Shown one piece after another: positions 18,073 to 28,505 of a stretch of 64,000 bases of DNA. Position 1 is the stretch's first letter; each line of letters starts with the position of its first letter. The translations under genes and the position numbers were made by a program. Below the pieces are notes generated by a model. It was given only the letters and a program-made list of their open reading frames with translations, was not told the origin of the DNA and did no database searches. Origin of the DNA: DATFVJ01 sp963820395 (lineage in GTDB: Bacteria > Actinomycetota > Actinomycetes > Streptosporangiales > Streptosporangiaceae); NCBI GenBank assembly GCA_963820395.1, contig CAWGAE010000006.1, positions 134,951 to 198,950 of the forward strand, written 5' to 3'.

Positions 18073-18268
18073 CTACGGTGGTGCTCGAGTGCTCTTACCT
18101 GACGGTTTCCTGATGGCGGTGAGGGTGGCCGGGGTTAGCGCCACGTCGCGCGGGTCGGGGCTCGGGTCGAGGAGCTGGCTGGGCAGGTACGCGAAGGCGA
18201 GTTCGGCTTCCGGCAGCGCCCAGGTGCGGCAGCCGCCCAGGTCGGCGGTTCCGAATGAGCCCGGACCG
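18073..18268 (-). pseudogene. Possible serine hydrolase (beta-lactamase-like) C-terminal scrap
   Basis: Minus-strand frame GPGSFGTADLGGCRTWALPE, then AELAFAYLPSQLLDPSPDPR looks like the GHTGxGGSxxWxDPExxLAFAYVTN end of class C-type serine hydrolases. Only about 55 codons remain. It is fused at about 18268 to an LLM-type oxidoreductase stub. Confidence 0.4.
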
Positions 18269-18478
18269 CCTAGCGGCTGCTCCGGTCAGCGCGAGCAGCG
18301 AGTCGAGCGCCGGGTCCTGTGGATTCATCGGCGATGGCGGCACCTGCGGGTCCGGCGGCACGATGTGCTCGCCCGCCCACGAGTCAAAGCCAGCTGCTTC
18401 GGCCGCGCGTGCCGCCGCGACCAGGCCATCGGGTCGGCTCATCGGGCCCATGTTGACGCTGACGAGTCCGAGGAGCAT
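18269..18478 (-). pseudogene. LLM-class (F420/flavin) oxidoreductase, N-terminal stub
   Basis: ATG 18478 opens MLLGLVSVNMGPMSRPDGLV, then AARAAEAAGFDSWAGEHIVP and DPALDSLLALT, the start of a luciferase-like monooxygenase barrel. It breaks off after about 70 residues where hydrolase-like sequence begins. Most of the barrel, including the cofactor pocket, is gone. Confidence 0.7.
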
Positions 18479-18823
18479 GCCGTCCACACTGCCACACCTG
18501 TGAGCCGGCAGGGCGATGAGCTGCCTCCGCAGCCGGGCGGACTGCACACGGTTTCTGCAGCAAGCCGCACCAAATGCGAACCGGATGCCGAGGTTCGGAA
18601 TGATCAGGGGTCTGCCGAACGACACCGCACGCCTGCGTCCTGATCAAGCCGCGGTGACTTCGGCTACAGACTCGGCGCTCGCCAGGTACAGATCAGCCAG
18701 TTCGGGCGTCCTGGGCGAATATGGGCCGAAGGCACGTCCGGGCGCAGTCGGCGCGTCGGCGCTGCGATGCCCGGTGACTGGCTCCATGGGCAGGCCCTGG
18801 AACGTGCTGACATACTTCCGGTT

Positions 18824-19045
18824 ATGTCTGGCGACACTGAGGCCGGGAGACCGCTGGCTGACGCCGCCGAGCGCGCTCGCCGCTACCTGGCTGGCCTGGA
18901 CCACCGCCCGGTGGCCCCGGACCGGGCGGGGCTTTCTGTGCTCGCCTCCTTCGACGAGCCGCTTCCCGAGGAGCCGGGAGATCCAGCCGCTACCTTGGCC
19001 CTGCTGGACGAGGCGGGATCACCTGCCACGGTGGCGGAAGTGTAG
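18824..19045 (+). pseudogene. PLP-dependent decarboxylase, N-terminal stub
   Basis: ATG 18824 starts MSGDTEAGRPLADAAERARR, followed by VAPDRAGLSVLASFDEPLPE and TLALLDEAGSPATVA. This is the N-terminal arm of group II (aromatic amino acid type) pyridoxal decarboxylases. It stops after 73 residues; the PLP lysine and the whole catalytic domain are missing. Confidence 0.65.
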
Positions 19046-19301
19046 ATTCCGATGACCGCCACTCGCAGGAGTGCCTGCCTGCCCGCGTGGGCTACGCAAG
19101 GTAAGCACAATGGCTGCACGCCGAGTTCACGCGGGTGCCAGATCGATGCTCCTATGTCTGTCAAGGCTCATTTCAAATTCAGCCAGGAGGTGTGCAGTGA
19201 CGCGCTGCCTGGGCATGGCAGGTGGAGGTGAAGGCCCCGCTGGCGGGTCGGCGGGGCCATGTGGCACCGGGCTGGCGCGGTGGTGGCCGGGCTGCCGGTG
19301 G

Positions 19302-19515
19302 TCAGCCGGTGGCGCGGGTGATGGCGGCGGTGACCAGGTGGATGTTGTGGTGGTCGAGTGAGCCCAGGACGCGGGCGAGGTGCACCGGGATGGCGGTGTC
19401 GCCGAGGCTGGCGGCGATGCGCAGGATGGCGGCTTCGGTGCCGGTGCCGCTGAGCTGGCGGGCGTTGAGGGCGGTGACGGCCGATTCCCAGCCGATCCAG
19501 GCGTAGCGGTGCCCG
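19302..19515 (-). pseudogene. C-terminal fragment of an unrecognised, possibly plasmid-type protein
   Basis: Minus-strand HRYAWIGWESAVTALNARQL, then ILRIAASLGDTAIPVHLARV and LGSLDHHNIHLVTAAITRAT have clear coding texture and end in a stop at 19302. It follows a prim-pol remnant, which fits debris of an integrated plasmid-like element. Confidence 0.4.
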
Positions 19516-19544
19516 TCGGTGCGGGTCAGTCTGCGCTCGATCGG

Positions 19545-19690
19545 GTGCGGCGGGCCCGCAGGGCGGTCGCGGCAGCGGGGCAGTTGGCCAGTGGCCGCTT
19601 GCAGGTGGCCGACAGCGGGAGGATGTGCCAGCCGGCTGCGGCCAGCTGGACCGCGAGCGCGAGACCGTCGCCGAGACCAAGCAGCTCTGT
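19545..19690 (-). pseudogene. Bifunctional primase/polymerase (prim-pol) N-terminal scrap
   Basis: Reads LGLGDGLALAVQLAAAGWHI, then LPLSATCKRPLANCPAA: the start of prim-pol domains (AxxYAxxGWxVFPxxxxxKxP), which act in plasmid and integrative-element replication. Only about 40 codons survive. A better preserved homologue fragment is at 41620-42059. Confidence 0.5.
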
Positions 19691-19814
19691 TTGCCGTGCC
19701 GAAGGGCGGTTGGCGAGCTGGATCGTCTTCGCCTTCCCCTGCGGCGAGCAACCCGCGAGAGCGCCATCGACGGGGTGGCCTCCTTGGGTTCCTCCCGTCA
19801 TCTGAGCTTGCCGT

Positions 19815-21352
19815 TTAACCCGTTTTCTTGTCCGCCGTGCTGGCCTTGGGGTGCTTGCCGACGTCGTGACGTGCGGCTGGTCGGCGGTTTTTCGATCCGG
19901 GCGGGCGGCCGGGGCCGGGTTTTCCGGGTTTCGGTGCGCCGGCCGGGCAGGTGATTTTCGCGCGGATGTTCCGGAACCCGCGCCGCACGCGCGCCGGGGT
20001 GCGCCGGCCCGGCGGGGCGGGGCGCTCCCAGGGCCGGCGCAGGTCGGCGGCCAGCGGCCGGGCGAGGCGGAGCTGGGCATGGCAGGCGATGATGAGCCAG
20101 GTCCACCGGTCGGCGGCGGCCGGGTCGCAGATCTTCGGGGCGGTCCAGCCGAGGACCTGCTTGAACAGGCGGAAGGTGTGCTCGATGTCGAACCGGCGCA
20201 AGAATGCCTGCCAGCACCGGTCCACGTCGGCGGGCGCGGCGCCGGTGGCTGACCACCACAGCCATACCGGCTTCGGGTGGCGGTCGCCGGGCAGGTGATC
20301 GACCTGCAGGCGGATTAAGGTGCCGTCGATGACCGGCAGCTCGCCGTCGTGCTGCTGCCAGGCGGCCCGGCTGGTCAGCCGGGGATGCAGCCGGTCCCAC
20401 GACTGGGCCATGGCGGTGCCGTACCGGGTGGTCTGGGTGACCGTGCTGACCGGCGGCTGCGGCCAGGTGCCCGGCTCGGCGAGCTTGAACTCGCGGCCGT
20501 GCCGGGACGGGCGGCCGTTCGCCCCGGGTGCGCGCGGCGGGACGGGGAAGTACAGCACCCGGTCCGAGCGGAGCCGGCCCAGCAGCTCCACCGGCAGGTC
20601 CGCGAGCAGGAATGCCAGCCGGGTCACGTCGTACCCGGCATCGAACACGACCAGAATGTCCGGGTCGTCTTCCTTGCGCTGGCCGACCCCGATCAGCCGG
20701 GTGACCACCTCGCGGACCTGGGCGGCGGTCACGTCGGTCTCATCGTCGGCCGGGCCGAGGCGGACCGCGTCCAGCACCGCGGTCCAGGACGTGCGGCCGA
20801 GCTCCAGCGCGGCGACCACCGAATACGGCCAGCCCGGGATCATCTGGCCTGCCCTTCCCCCGCCCGTACACGTGGCAGAACAGGCGCTCCGGGCTGGTGC
20901 CCGCGTCCGGGCGCAGCCAGTTACTCACATCCACCGCCAGCATCAGGCGGCCGTCGGCGGCGCGCGGCAGCGGCAGCCCCGCCACCGCCCGCCGCAGCAG
21001 CCCGATCTCGATCCGCCCCCATTCACCCGTCGTAAAGCGAGCCGTGCCCGCGCCGGTGCTCCGGCGCCAGCGATAACCCCGCCAGCGTCCGCACCGGCCC
21101 GTCCGCGCACAGCATCGCCTCAGCCAGCTCGAACAGCGCATCCGCGCGCTTGGTCAGGCATCTTGCAGCTCGCGGCGGAAGGCCCCCAGCTGCTCCAGGG
21201 CCTGCAGCGTCCCAGCCACGGCCCCGCCCGCGGGCTCGACGCCCGCTCCCTGCCACGAGATACTCAATGACACGGCCACCGCCTTCATCTCCGAGCTCCT
21301 GGTAAGAACCGAAGATGATCACGCGGTGGCCTCCTCGTGTCACCTGTGACAC
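19815..21352 (-). pseudogene. NF041680-type (IS701-like) DDE transposase with several frameshifts
   Basis: The C-terminal two thirds (19815-20843) is one long frame: MIPGWPYSVVAALELGRTSW, VVFDAGYDVTRLAFLLADLP, then VWLWWSATGAAPADVDRCWQ and FRLFKQVLGWTAPKI. Upstream frames supply GRIEIGLLRRAVAGLPLPRA and LMLAVDVSNWLRPDAGTSPE (shift near 20850), then LTKRADALFELAEAMLCADG (shift near 21040). All DDE regions survive, but in three or more frames. Confidence 0.75.
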
Positions 21353-21353
21353 G
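21317..21353 (+). repeat. Solitary IS256-like end next to an 18-bp palindrome
   Basis: The 27 bases from 21317 (GATCACGCGGTGGCCTCCTC, then GTGTCAC) match the right end of the IS256 element at 23163-23189 in 22 of 27 positions by eye. They run into the perfect palindrome CGTGTCAC-CT-GTGACACG at 21336-21353. No IS256 gene is attached on this side. Confidence 0.5.
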
Positions 21354-21850
21354 CCGGACAGGAAAAATCATCTGCGTCAAGCGGGACAGCAGAGGTTAAA
21401 TGACAAGCTGAGGCCGGCACAACGGGGCTATCTCTTCCCTGGAAACTGCCCCGTGACCGCCCGCACCGTGCAGGGGATGGCGCGCGTCCGGTCCGGGCAG
21501 GCTCCCGCCTGGCCCTTGTTTTCTGACCGGCGTGTCCGCAGAGGCTCCAGGGTCGAGCGTGACTTCGCGTGTACGTTCACCAGGCACTTTTTACCTGTAC
21601 TCGTTGCCCTGCGGTCACAGTCACGCTTGAGGCTGGAGGGGCGGACACGTACATTCAGCGGGCCATCCCCGGATCTGAGCCCAGCCAGGACTCTTGCACC
21701 TTCCGCCGTCATCCGAACTAGGCGGCAAGATGGCACCACCAGCTTGGAAGATCGGTAGCAGGCCTGACAGGTGACCAGCGGGAACGCGGTCCTGGTAGAT
21801 GCCTGGCGAGTGTCCGTGAGTGACCGGGCCAGTGTTCGTCCAGGGAGGTG
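21354..21850 (+). other. Noncoding gap
   Basis: About 500 bases between two decayed transposases. An open frame crosses the stretch on the plus strand but has no family signal or ribosome site. Confidence 0.4.
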
Positions 21851-21856
21851 GTGTAT

Positions 21857-23182
21857 GAGATGACCACCTCGCGATCGGTTTCTATTTAAGCACCAATGGC
21901 CTCAATTGTCACGTCAGTGTCGGAATTGGTGTCGGACTTTTGTATTGTCCGCTGGCAGGCGGCGAGGATTTCCGCGCCCATGTACCGGCGGGACTCGGCC
22001 CATTCGTCGTTCTGCTCGGCCAGCACGGCGCCGACCAGCCGGATGATGGCGTCGCGGCCGGGGAAGATGCCCACCACGTCGGTCCGGCGCCGGATTTCCT
22101 TATGCAGGCGTTCTTGCGGATTATTGCTCCAGATCTGGCGCCAGACCTCGCGGGGGAAGGCGGTGAAGGCCAGGATGTCGTCGCGTGCCTCGTCCAGGTG
22201 CGCGGCGGCCTGCGGGAACTTCGCATCGAGTGCGGCGGTGACCTGGGCGTGCTGGGCGCGGACGGAGGCGGCGTCGGGCTGCTCGAAGATGGTCCGCACC
22301 AGCGTGGATACCCATGGCTGGGCGGATGGGGATGCGGGTGAGCAGGTTGCGATGGTAGTGGGTCCGGCACCGCTGCCAGGCCGCTCCGGGCAGCACCGCG
22401 GCGATCGCGTCGCGCAGGCCCTCGTGGCAGTCGGAGGTGACCAGCTGGACGCCGGACAGGCCGCGGGCGACCAGGCCGCGCAGGAAGGCGAGCCACCCGG
22501 CGCCGTCCTCGGAGCTGGCCACGTCGATACCGAGGATCTCCCGCTTGCCGCCGGCGTTGACGCCGGTGGCGATCAGGGCGTGCACGTTCACCGTGCGGCC
22601 GCCCTCGCGGACCTTCTGGGTGAGCGCGTCCAGCCACACGAAGGTGTACGGCCCGGCGTCCAGCGGCCGGGACCGAAGCCATCCACCAGCTCGTCGGGCT
22701 CGGCGGCCATCAGGCTGACCTGCGACTTCGACAGCGAGGTCACACCGAGCGAGGCGGCCAGCTTTTCCACCCGCCGGGTGGAGACACCAGTAGGTAGCTG
22801 GTCGCCAGCACCGAGGCCAGCGCCCGCTCGGCGCGCCGCCGGTGCTCGAGGAACTCCGGGTAGTACGAGCCTTGGCGCAGCTTGGGGATCGCCAGCTCGA
22901 TGGTCCCGGCCCGGGTATCCCACTCGCGCTGCCGGTAACCGTTGCGGCTGTTCACCCGCCCGGGGGTGACCTCCCCGTAGCCGGCGTTGCAGCGGACCTC
23001 GACATCGGCGTCCATCATCCGCTGCGCAAACCCCTTGATCATCTCCCGGAGCAGGTCCGGGCTCGCCGATGCCAGCGTCTCCTCGAACTGCGCGCCGGGA
23101 ACCGGCACAATGTCACGTGCGGCCACTTCGTTCTCCTTCGTCTCGTTGTGAGCACTTCGAAGGATCACGAGGTGGCCGTCTC
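21857..23182 (-). mobile_element. IS256-family element with terminal inverted repeats, decayed
   Basis: Ends GAGATGACCACCTCGCGATC (21857-21876) and, reverse-complemented, GAGACGGCCACCTCGTGATC (23163-23182) agree in 17 of 20 positions and flank an IS256-type transposase. The true tips may lie a few bases further out (both begin with GTG). I found no target duplication. Confidence 0.65.
21886..23126 (-). pseudogene. IS256-family (mutator-type) transposase, three frameshifts
   Basis: Starts at GTG 23126 behind AAGGAG: VAARDIVPVPGAQFEETLAS. RNGYRQREWDTRAGTIELAI follows, then frame changes near 22785, 22665 and 22310. DDE blocks are recognisable: MWLDALTQKVREGG (first Asp), LVTSDCHEGLRDAI (second Asp) and NNPQERLHKEIRRRTDVVGI (Glu). 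The sequence ends YMGAEILAACQ as in intact copies, so it has decayed by small indels rather than truncation. Confidence 0.85.
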
Positions 23183-23189
23183 AGGTCAC

Positions 23190-24080
23190 GCCGACACGCC
23201 CATCAAAGGCGAACCAGTCACAGCCGGATCAGTTACCCCATACACCACTCCCGTGGACGTGAACAGTTACCGCTGCTCACCCTGGCACGCCTTCGTATGT
23301 GGCACGTGTGTGGCACAGGCGAGCGAGTCTGGCACAGGCGAGCGAGTCTTGGTCGGTTGTTAGATGGGCCGTGCGGGCGAGTTCGGCCAGCTGGTGCGGT
23401 CGCTGATCGACAACGACTAACTGAACGCCCGACGTGATCCATTTGACAGCGGCATCCGCTTCCAGCCGAAGTGATCCCGGGCCTCCGCTCACCTGCGACC
23501 CGTCACAGATACGCGACGTGACCTGCGGAATGACGTCTCGGTGGTTCTCGCTGTTTCTGGCCAGATCTTGCCGTCATGTGCCCTCGATGTGCCCTCATGC
23601 CGAGCACTTGCTATAAGCAGGGTCGGCGAGATCGGCTCACGGCTCCGACGTCGCACGCGCATCGCATATGCCGCGGATCACCAGCTTGGAAGTTCGGTCG
23701 TGCACTTATGCAGTGACCTGCTGAGATGTCGGTGCAGGTAGCTGGGTGATGAGTGCTCGCGATTGACCGCGGTTGACCCTGCGTCGCTCTGGCGTGTGGC
23801 ACGTATGTGGCACGGGCATGCCGCTGAGCGGGAGAGTGCCTCTCCAGCCCTTGAGTCACAGCAACTTGACAGTTCAACAGCGTGAATCGAGCACATCAGC
23901 CGCCGAGAAAGGTCGTTCGCAGGTTAAGGGGCTAGGTTTGGGTTTTGCGCGGACTGACGAATGTCCCGCGAAACAGGAACGAACGGCACTAGTGAACGGG
24001 ACGTCTGTGGCTAGGAGCCTCCGATAGCGACGTGTGACCTGATGATAAACGCTCGGATCATCGAGTGTCGGAGGTGTCAT
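23190..24080 (+). other. Gene-poor stretch with integrase-tail-like scraps
   Basis: No intact gene. Two places (near 23300 and 23790) read VWHVCGTG or similar in translation, resembling the very C-terminal tails of actinomycete element integrases, which often lie next to attachment sites. I found no tRNA here. The stretch also holds a short tandem repeat at 23312-23349. Confidence 0.35.
23312..23349 (+). repeat. Perfect 19-bp tandem duplication
   Basis: GGCACAGGCGAGCGAGTCT occurs twice, head to tail, at 23312-23330 and 23331-23349. Confidence 0.8.
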
Positions 24081-25345
24081 ATGACGTGGAATCCCGACCT
24101 TGAGCAGCTTTACGGAGATATAAAGTACACGCCCATGCAGATCTTCAACTCACAGCCGTGGCTCTTCAAGGTGACTGACAACGACCGCATCGATTTGTAT
24201 GTCAGCCTGGACGGACGCAATGGGACGGGTACAGAGGGACTGGGTCCTAACTCCCAGCAAGAACCCCGCAGATCGCCTTGATCCCCTGGCGCGTGAGTTC
24301 GCTATCAGTTGCGGCGCTGCGCTGTACAACCTGCGGCTGGCCATCCGGGTGGCAGGGCACGATCTCGCAGTGCGGCTGCCGCCCCACCCTCTGCGTGACC
24401 CCACGCTACTAGCATGGGTCGAGGGTCGATGACCAGACGCGTCAAGGAGCCCACCGTCGCCGAGCAAGAACTCTACGAGGCGATCTGGCGGCGTCACACT
24501 AACCGCTGGCCGCACAAGATCGTCCCGGCACCGCTTGCCATCATCGTGGCCATGGAGAACGCGGCTGCCCGGGAAGGCGCCTCGCTCCGGCTGCTCCACC
24601 CCCGCCAAGCCAGGAAGTGGCTACGCATGGCCACCGAAGCTGACCGCTTCTTTGAAGAGGAGCCCGAGGACCTGTCCACGACCGCGCATGAGCGGTACCA
24701 GAAGCACAGGGAATATAGGGAGAGCTGGACGAAGAAGGAGGGCCGGAAGGAGGACGGGGTTCCTGAAGAGACTTTCGGGGCGACTCCCAAGAACCGCTTC
24801 CCATCTGGGAAGCCAACTCGGAACGACTCAGGCGCTCCGATAAGAAACGTTTCGAGCGGCCGCCACTCTTGGATAAAGGGCCTTTCGAGCGGCCGCAACT
24901 GATGGCGCTGTCAACGGACGACGACCAACTTCTTGACTGGCTCCGGGCTGGCCAGGCCCTGCAGCACGCCATTCTGACGGAACCCGGTTCTCGGTGTCAC
25001 CCCCGTATGGCCTGGCGGCGAAGTACCACGCACCGTACCGTTACGGTGTCCCAGGACGGCAGCACCTTTTGAGGATGTGGCGCCGCGACTTGGCGTATGA
25101 CGGCCTGTCGGTGTCGCTCCTGACCCAGCCCCTTCGAGCGTTACGACATCGTGCGCCGCGGCACTGGGGTTGATGACACCGGGCAAAAGGACCCCAAGCG
25201 TATAGACGCCGAGTGTCAAGACGCCACGCTACGCCCGCGGCCGTTGCCGTGGCGATTCGCCGAGCTGCCGCAGGTGGTCATACGGGTGGGATACGCCGTG
25301 AACCCGGCAGGATTCGCCCCGCGGCGGCCTAAGGTAGAGCAGATC
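24081..25345 (+). pseudogene. Acg-type FMN-binding nitroreductase, broken by about five frame changes
   Basis: ATG 24081 has a good GGAGG site. In order along the DNA: FNSQPWLFKVTDNDRIDLYV, then FAISCGAALYNLRLAIRVAG and LLAWVEGR with a stop at 24432. LYEAIWRRHTNRWPHKIVPA follows in a new frame, then GVPEETFGATPKNRFP, LLDWLRAGQALQHAILT, DGLSVSLLTQPL and finally LPQVVIRVGYAVNPAGFAPR. This is the full order of blocks of the Acg (Rv2032-like) nitroreductase family, which is linked to the dormancy response in mycobacteria. Frame changes lie near 24215, 24428, 24870, 24990 and 25140. What looks like a separate gene at 24429-24902 is the middle of this one. Confidence 0.75.
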
Positions 25346-25499
25346 ATTGTCCCCGCAAAGACAGGGGGCCGCGCTGACCAGAGCACCTCCTGAACAACCC
25401 GCGCGAGCACTGCCTTGGGCTGGCGGAGCCTCCGCTCGACGTCGAATCGTGAGCGCCTCGGCGGTCGTGCAGTGCCCTCCGATTCTCCGTGCGCCGAGC

Positions 25500-25862
25500 A
25501 ACTCGGCACCCTCTGGCGGATATCGTGATCGTTCCACGCCAGGTGCGTGCCCGGCGCACCGGGCTGCTTGCCCGGCTTCCGCTTCCCGCCGCGGCGCGGC
25601 CGTTCCTGCGGCGGCTTCTTCCCTGGCTGGTCATCGGTGCTCGGCGGCATCGACGAGTTTCCCTGTTGCGGGAGATCAGCCGCTCCAGCCGCGCGATCCG
25701 CTCCTCCAGCTCCGCGTTCCGCGCCTTCAGGTCCGCGATAACCGCGTCCTTGTCCTCCAGCAGCATCCGCAGCCGCTCGTTCGTCTCCCGCAGCCGCCCG
25801 TTCTCCGCACGCAGCGCTGCCACATCACCGGGCACACCAGGAGTATCGGGCGCATCTGGCAC
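25500..25862 (-). pseudogene. IS66-family transposase (TnpC) N-terminal fragment
   Basis: Starts MPDAPDTPGVPGDVAALRAE, then a heptad-patterned coiled coil (NERLRMLLEDKDAVIADLKA, RNAELEERIARLERLI). After a frame change near 25655 comes MPPSTDDQPGKKPPQERPRR and GGKRKPGKQPGAPGTHLAW, the typical basic linker before the IS66 zinc finger. It breaks off near 25510; the catalytic domain is gone. Confidence 0.75.
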
Positions 25863-25988
25863 ACCGGGACTACATCAGAGCCGACCCTCAGTAATCAACA
25901 CGACACACCGACGGCCAGCCAACCATTCAGTAGACCTCTCATTAACACCAGCACCGGCACGTGGTGGGGGGGTCTGAATATTCACCTC

Positions 25989-26561
25989 ATGGCGACCGTC
26001 GCATCGCCTGCCGCCGTCGCAGGCCAAGGTGTTGGAACCCCAAGCGCGAGTGCCACGTCGCCCGCCGCTGCCGCAGGCCAAGGCGTTAGAACTCCAAAGG
26101 CCTGCCCCGCGCTCTGTCGGCGATTCAAAATCGCCTGGGCGGGCGATGTGTTCCTCGGCGATGCCGTCCAGCCGTACCTCGACCGAAACGGCTACGCCTG
26201 GCCGTTCGCGTTCGTGCGGCCGCTACTGGACGCCGATTACGCCGTCGGCAATGCCGAGGGACCGATCACGAGCCGGACCGGGAAGTACTTTCCAAAGCAG
26301 CGATGGAGCTACAACGCGCGCCCCTTTGCCGCAGCCGCCCTCGCCAACGTCGGTTTCAAGGCGATGAATCTTTCCAACAACCATGCTCTCGATCGCGGTC
26401 CGGGTGGCGTGGCTGACAGCATTCGCCACCTGCGTGCTGCCGGAATCGCGCCGTTTGGCGCCGGGATGGATTTGGGGGCGGCCGCCGCGCCGCTGCTCAT
26501 CCACACCCCATTCAGTTCTGCTGCCCGGGCCCGTCATCAGCCAGGGGCGGCGCAGCAGTGA
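25989..26561 (+). pseudogene. CapA-family (poly-gamma-glutamate-capsule-like) phosphoesterase, C-terminally truncated
   Basis: Residues 50 onward read FKIAWAGDVFLGDAVQPYLD, then LLDADYAVGNAEGPITSRTG and FKAMNLSNNHALDRGPGGVA. These are the metal-binding blocks (GDxxxG, NxEGP, SNNHxxD) of the CapA calcineurin-like fold. The homology stops near 26515 after LLIHTP and a foreign tail follows; about half the domain is missing. The first 35 residues come from a roughly 54-bp imperfect tandem repeat (GVGTPSAS and GVRTPKAC copies). No signal peptide is seen. Confidence 0.75.
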
Positions 26562-26630
26562 CGGGCCACGTTGCTTAGCCGCTCACGTAGCCTCGGCTGT
26601 CGTAACCTCGCCGAACCAGCCGCGCGGGCA

Positions 26631-28044
26631 CTATGCGGACGGCTCGGGGGCGAGCAGGACCGTATTCGAGCGTGCGCCTAGGCGCGCATTGATCACCACG
26701 TCCCGGGCAGAGTCGCCTGGCCCCATGTGACGCACCAGCCGCTTGCCGCCGCGCCGTCGATGATGAAGGGGCTAAGCACGAACGGCACCTGTGCGGTGGT
26801 CTGCTGCCCGGAGTCTCGATCGCGGAACGGCATGGTAAGGCGGGCGGATTCGACGCGGTGCTGCAGGACCAGCGGCGATTTGCGGGCGGCATGGACGATA
26901 GCCGACAGCCAGTCCCGTTCCGGGATCTGTCTTCCAAAGAGTACGTCGTTTCCGGACTTGCCGACGGCAGGTTTCACGACGAGCCGGTCGCGCTCCGGCC
27001 GCCACGCCCAGCAGCTTCTCGCGCGCGCGCGGATCCTGGTCAGGCCCAGGCACGCGGTCCACGGAACGTGGGTGCGCACCAAAGCGCGATCAGCCGGGGC
27101 GAGCAAGCCCGCATCGCAGTCCTCGTGGAGCCAAGCCAGGACCGCCTTCGAGGAGATGAGGATCGACTCCGTGCGGGGGAACAGCTGGACGGTTCCGGCA
27201 CGGTCAGCGGTGCGCAGCGCGGCGAGTCCGCCGCCGTCATCCACGATCCGGTCGTCGCGGCCCCACCTCGATCAGCACGAGGTCGATCGGCACATCGGCG
27301 GCGAGCAGCCGACCGGTGGAGTCGAGGCGCAAGTCGATGAGGTCGGCCTGGACCACCTCGAAGCCCACTCTCCGGGCATCGGCCACGATGGGCGAATCGC
27401 TGACTCATGGCGGCGGTGGAGCGCGCCGGTGCTGTCGATCGTCCGATAGGTGGGAATGAGCAGCCGGCCTCGGCCGCCCCGCCCGATGTCAACCCGTAGC
27501 GTCCGGGATAACGCCGCGGAGCGCGCGGTCACTGTGGAGGGCGGCGGGCGCAGACCGCTATGCGGACACAGCCGGGCGTAGGCTTCGGCGAGTCGGGGCG
27601 CATCCGTTTTGCCGCCGAGCCGTACGCTGTTGTTGAGCTCCAGAAAGCGGGGCCGCCCCTGTTCGATCAGGATGTCGGGGCGGGCGTACCGGGTGAGTTC
27701 GGCGGCCACCAGCGGCCGATCCGGATCCATCAGCGGGAGGTCATGGGCGAAGCGGAGCACCCGGCGGAGTTCACCCAGGGTCGAGGCACGGCGACGGCAT
27801 GCATCCACGGCCAGGCGCAACAGCCGGACCGAGAGCGCTTCGAGATCCCGGTAGGCCTGTTCCCCGATGACCATCGGCCGGAGTGGTTCCCGCGTCGGCC
27901 GCGTCTGCGGTCGTACTCCGGGTTTTGGTAGGACACCCATTCGGTCGCAGCTGTACGGCGGGCCAGGAACTCCTGGCGGAGAACCTCGGGGAGCGCGTCC
28001 CAGGCATCGTAAATTCGGAGGTCGAGAAGTTCGCTATCAACCAC
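26631..28044 (-). pseudogene. ATP-grasp-type ligase (circularly permuted-like), frameshifted
   Basis: From GTG 28044: LLDLRIYDAWDALPEVLRQE, then MVIGEQAYRDLEALSVRLLR and PDILIEQGRPRFLELNNSVR in the next frame. LLIPTYRTIDSTG, SSKAVLAWLHEDCDAGLLAP, RLVVKPAVGKSGNDVLFG and FVLSPFIIDGAAAS follow, and the end is SARDVVINARLGARSNTVLL. VVKPxxGxSGxxV and FLExN are ATP-grasp features (ATP and metal binding), as in the CP-ATP-grasp/glutathionylspermidine-synthase group that forms amide bonds. Changes of frame lie near 27900, 27430, 27260 and 26700. It converges on the CapA stub. Confidence 0.6.
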
Positions 28045-28505
28045 ATTGCGAATATATCAGAGGTGACCGCTCCTCCGTCTAAATCCATTTGGCGAAGAAG
28101 CGGTGCGCGTTTGCCTCGACGGTTCGCATACGTGAGATTCGGAGCGGGCGTCCCGGCGGCGTCCCCGGCGAGGCGCAATCGAACAGGTAGGCACATCGGA
28201 GTGGTCCACCTGGGTCCTGTGGGCCGCGGGCGCTCTGGCATTCGGGCAGCCGCAGGGCTCCCGGTGATGGTGAACGTGCTCGGTTTCCAGAAGTGGCGGC
28301 TGGCGACATTCCTCCGGGAAGCCTGGCCAATCCAAGCGTCACTCCTGTGCCATGACCTCGAAGCGAACGTCGCCGCCGGAACGATCGCCCTGGACGCCAC
28401 CGCCATGGCTGCGCTGGATGCCGCACAGTCACGCTCCACCGACGTCCCGCTCGGCTGGCCGCAAACTGAACCCAGCCTCGCCGATGTCACCGCCACCACT
28501 GAACT
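28045..28505 (+). other. Gap without a supportable gene
   Basis: About 460 bases. A plus-strand frame ends with DLEANVAAGTIALDATAMAA, slightly like the tail of an aldo/keto reductase, but the rest does not fit, so I make no gene call. Confidence 0.35.

Noticed and set aside
23312..23349. Start of a CRISPR array
   Set aside because: Two abutting copies without spacers; no cas genes in the window.
24429..24902. Apparent separate 158-residue gene with an ATGA overlap
   Set aside because: LYEAIWRRHTNR and the following blocks are the middle of the Acg-type nitroreductase; the overlap is a frameshift artefact.
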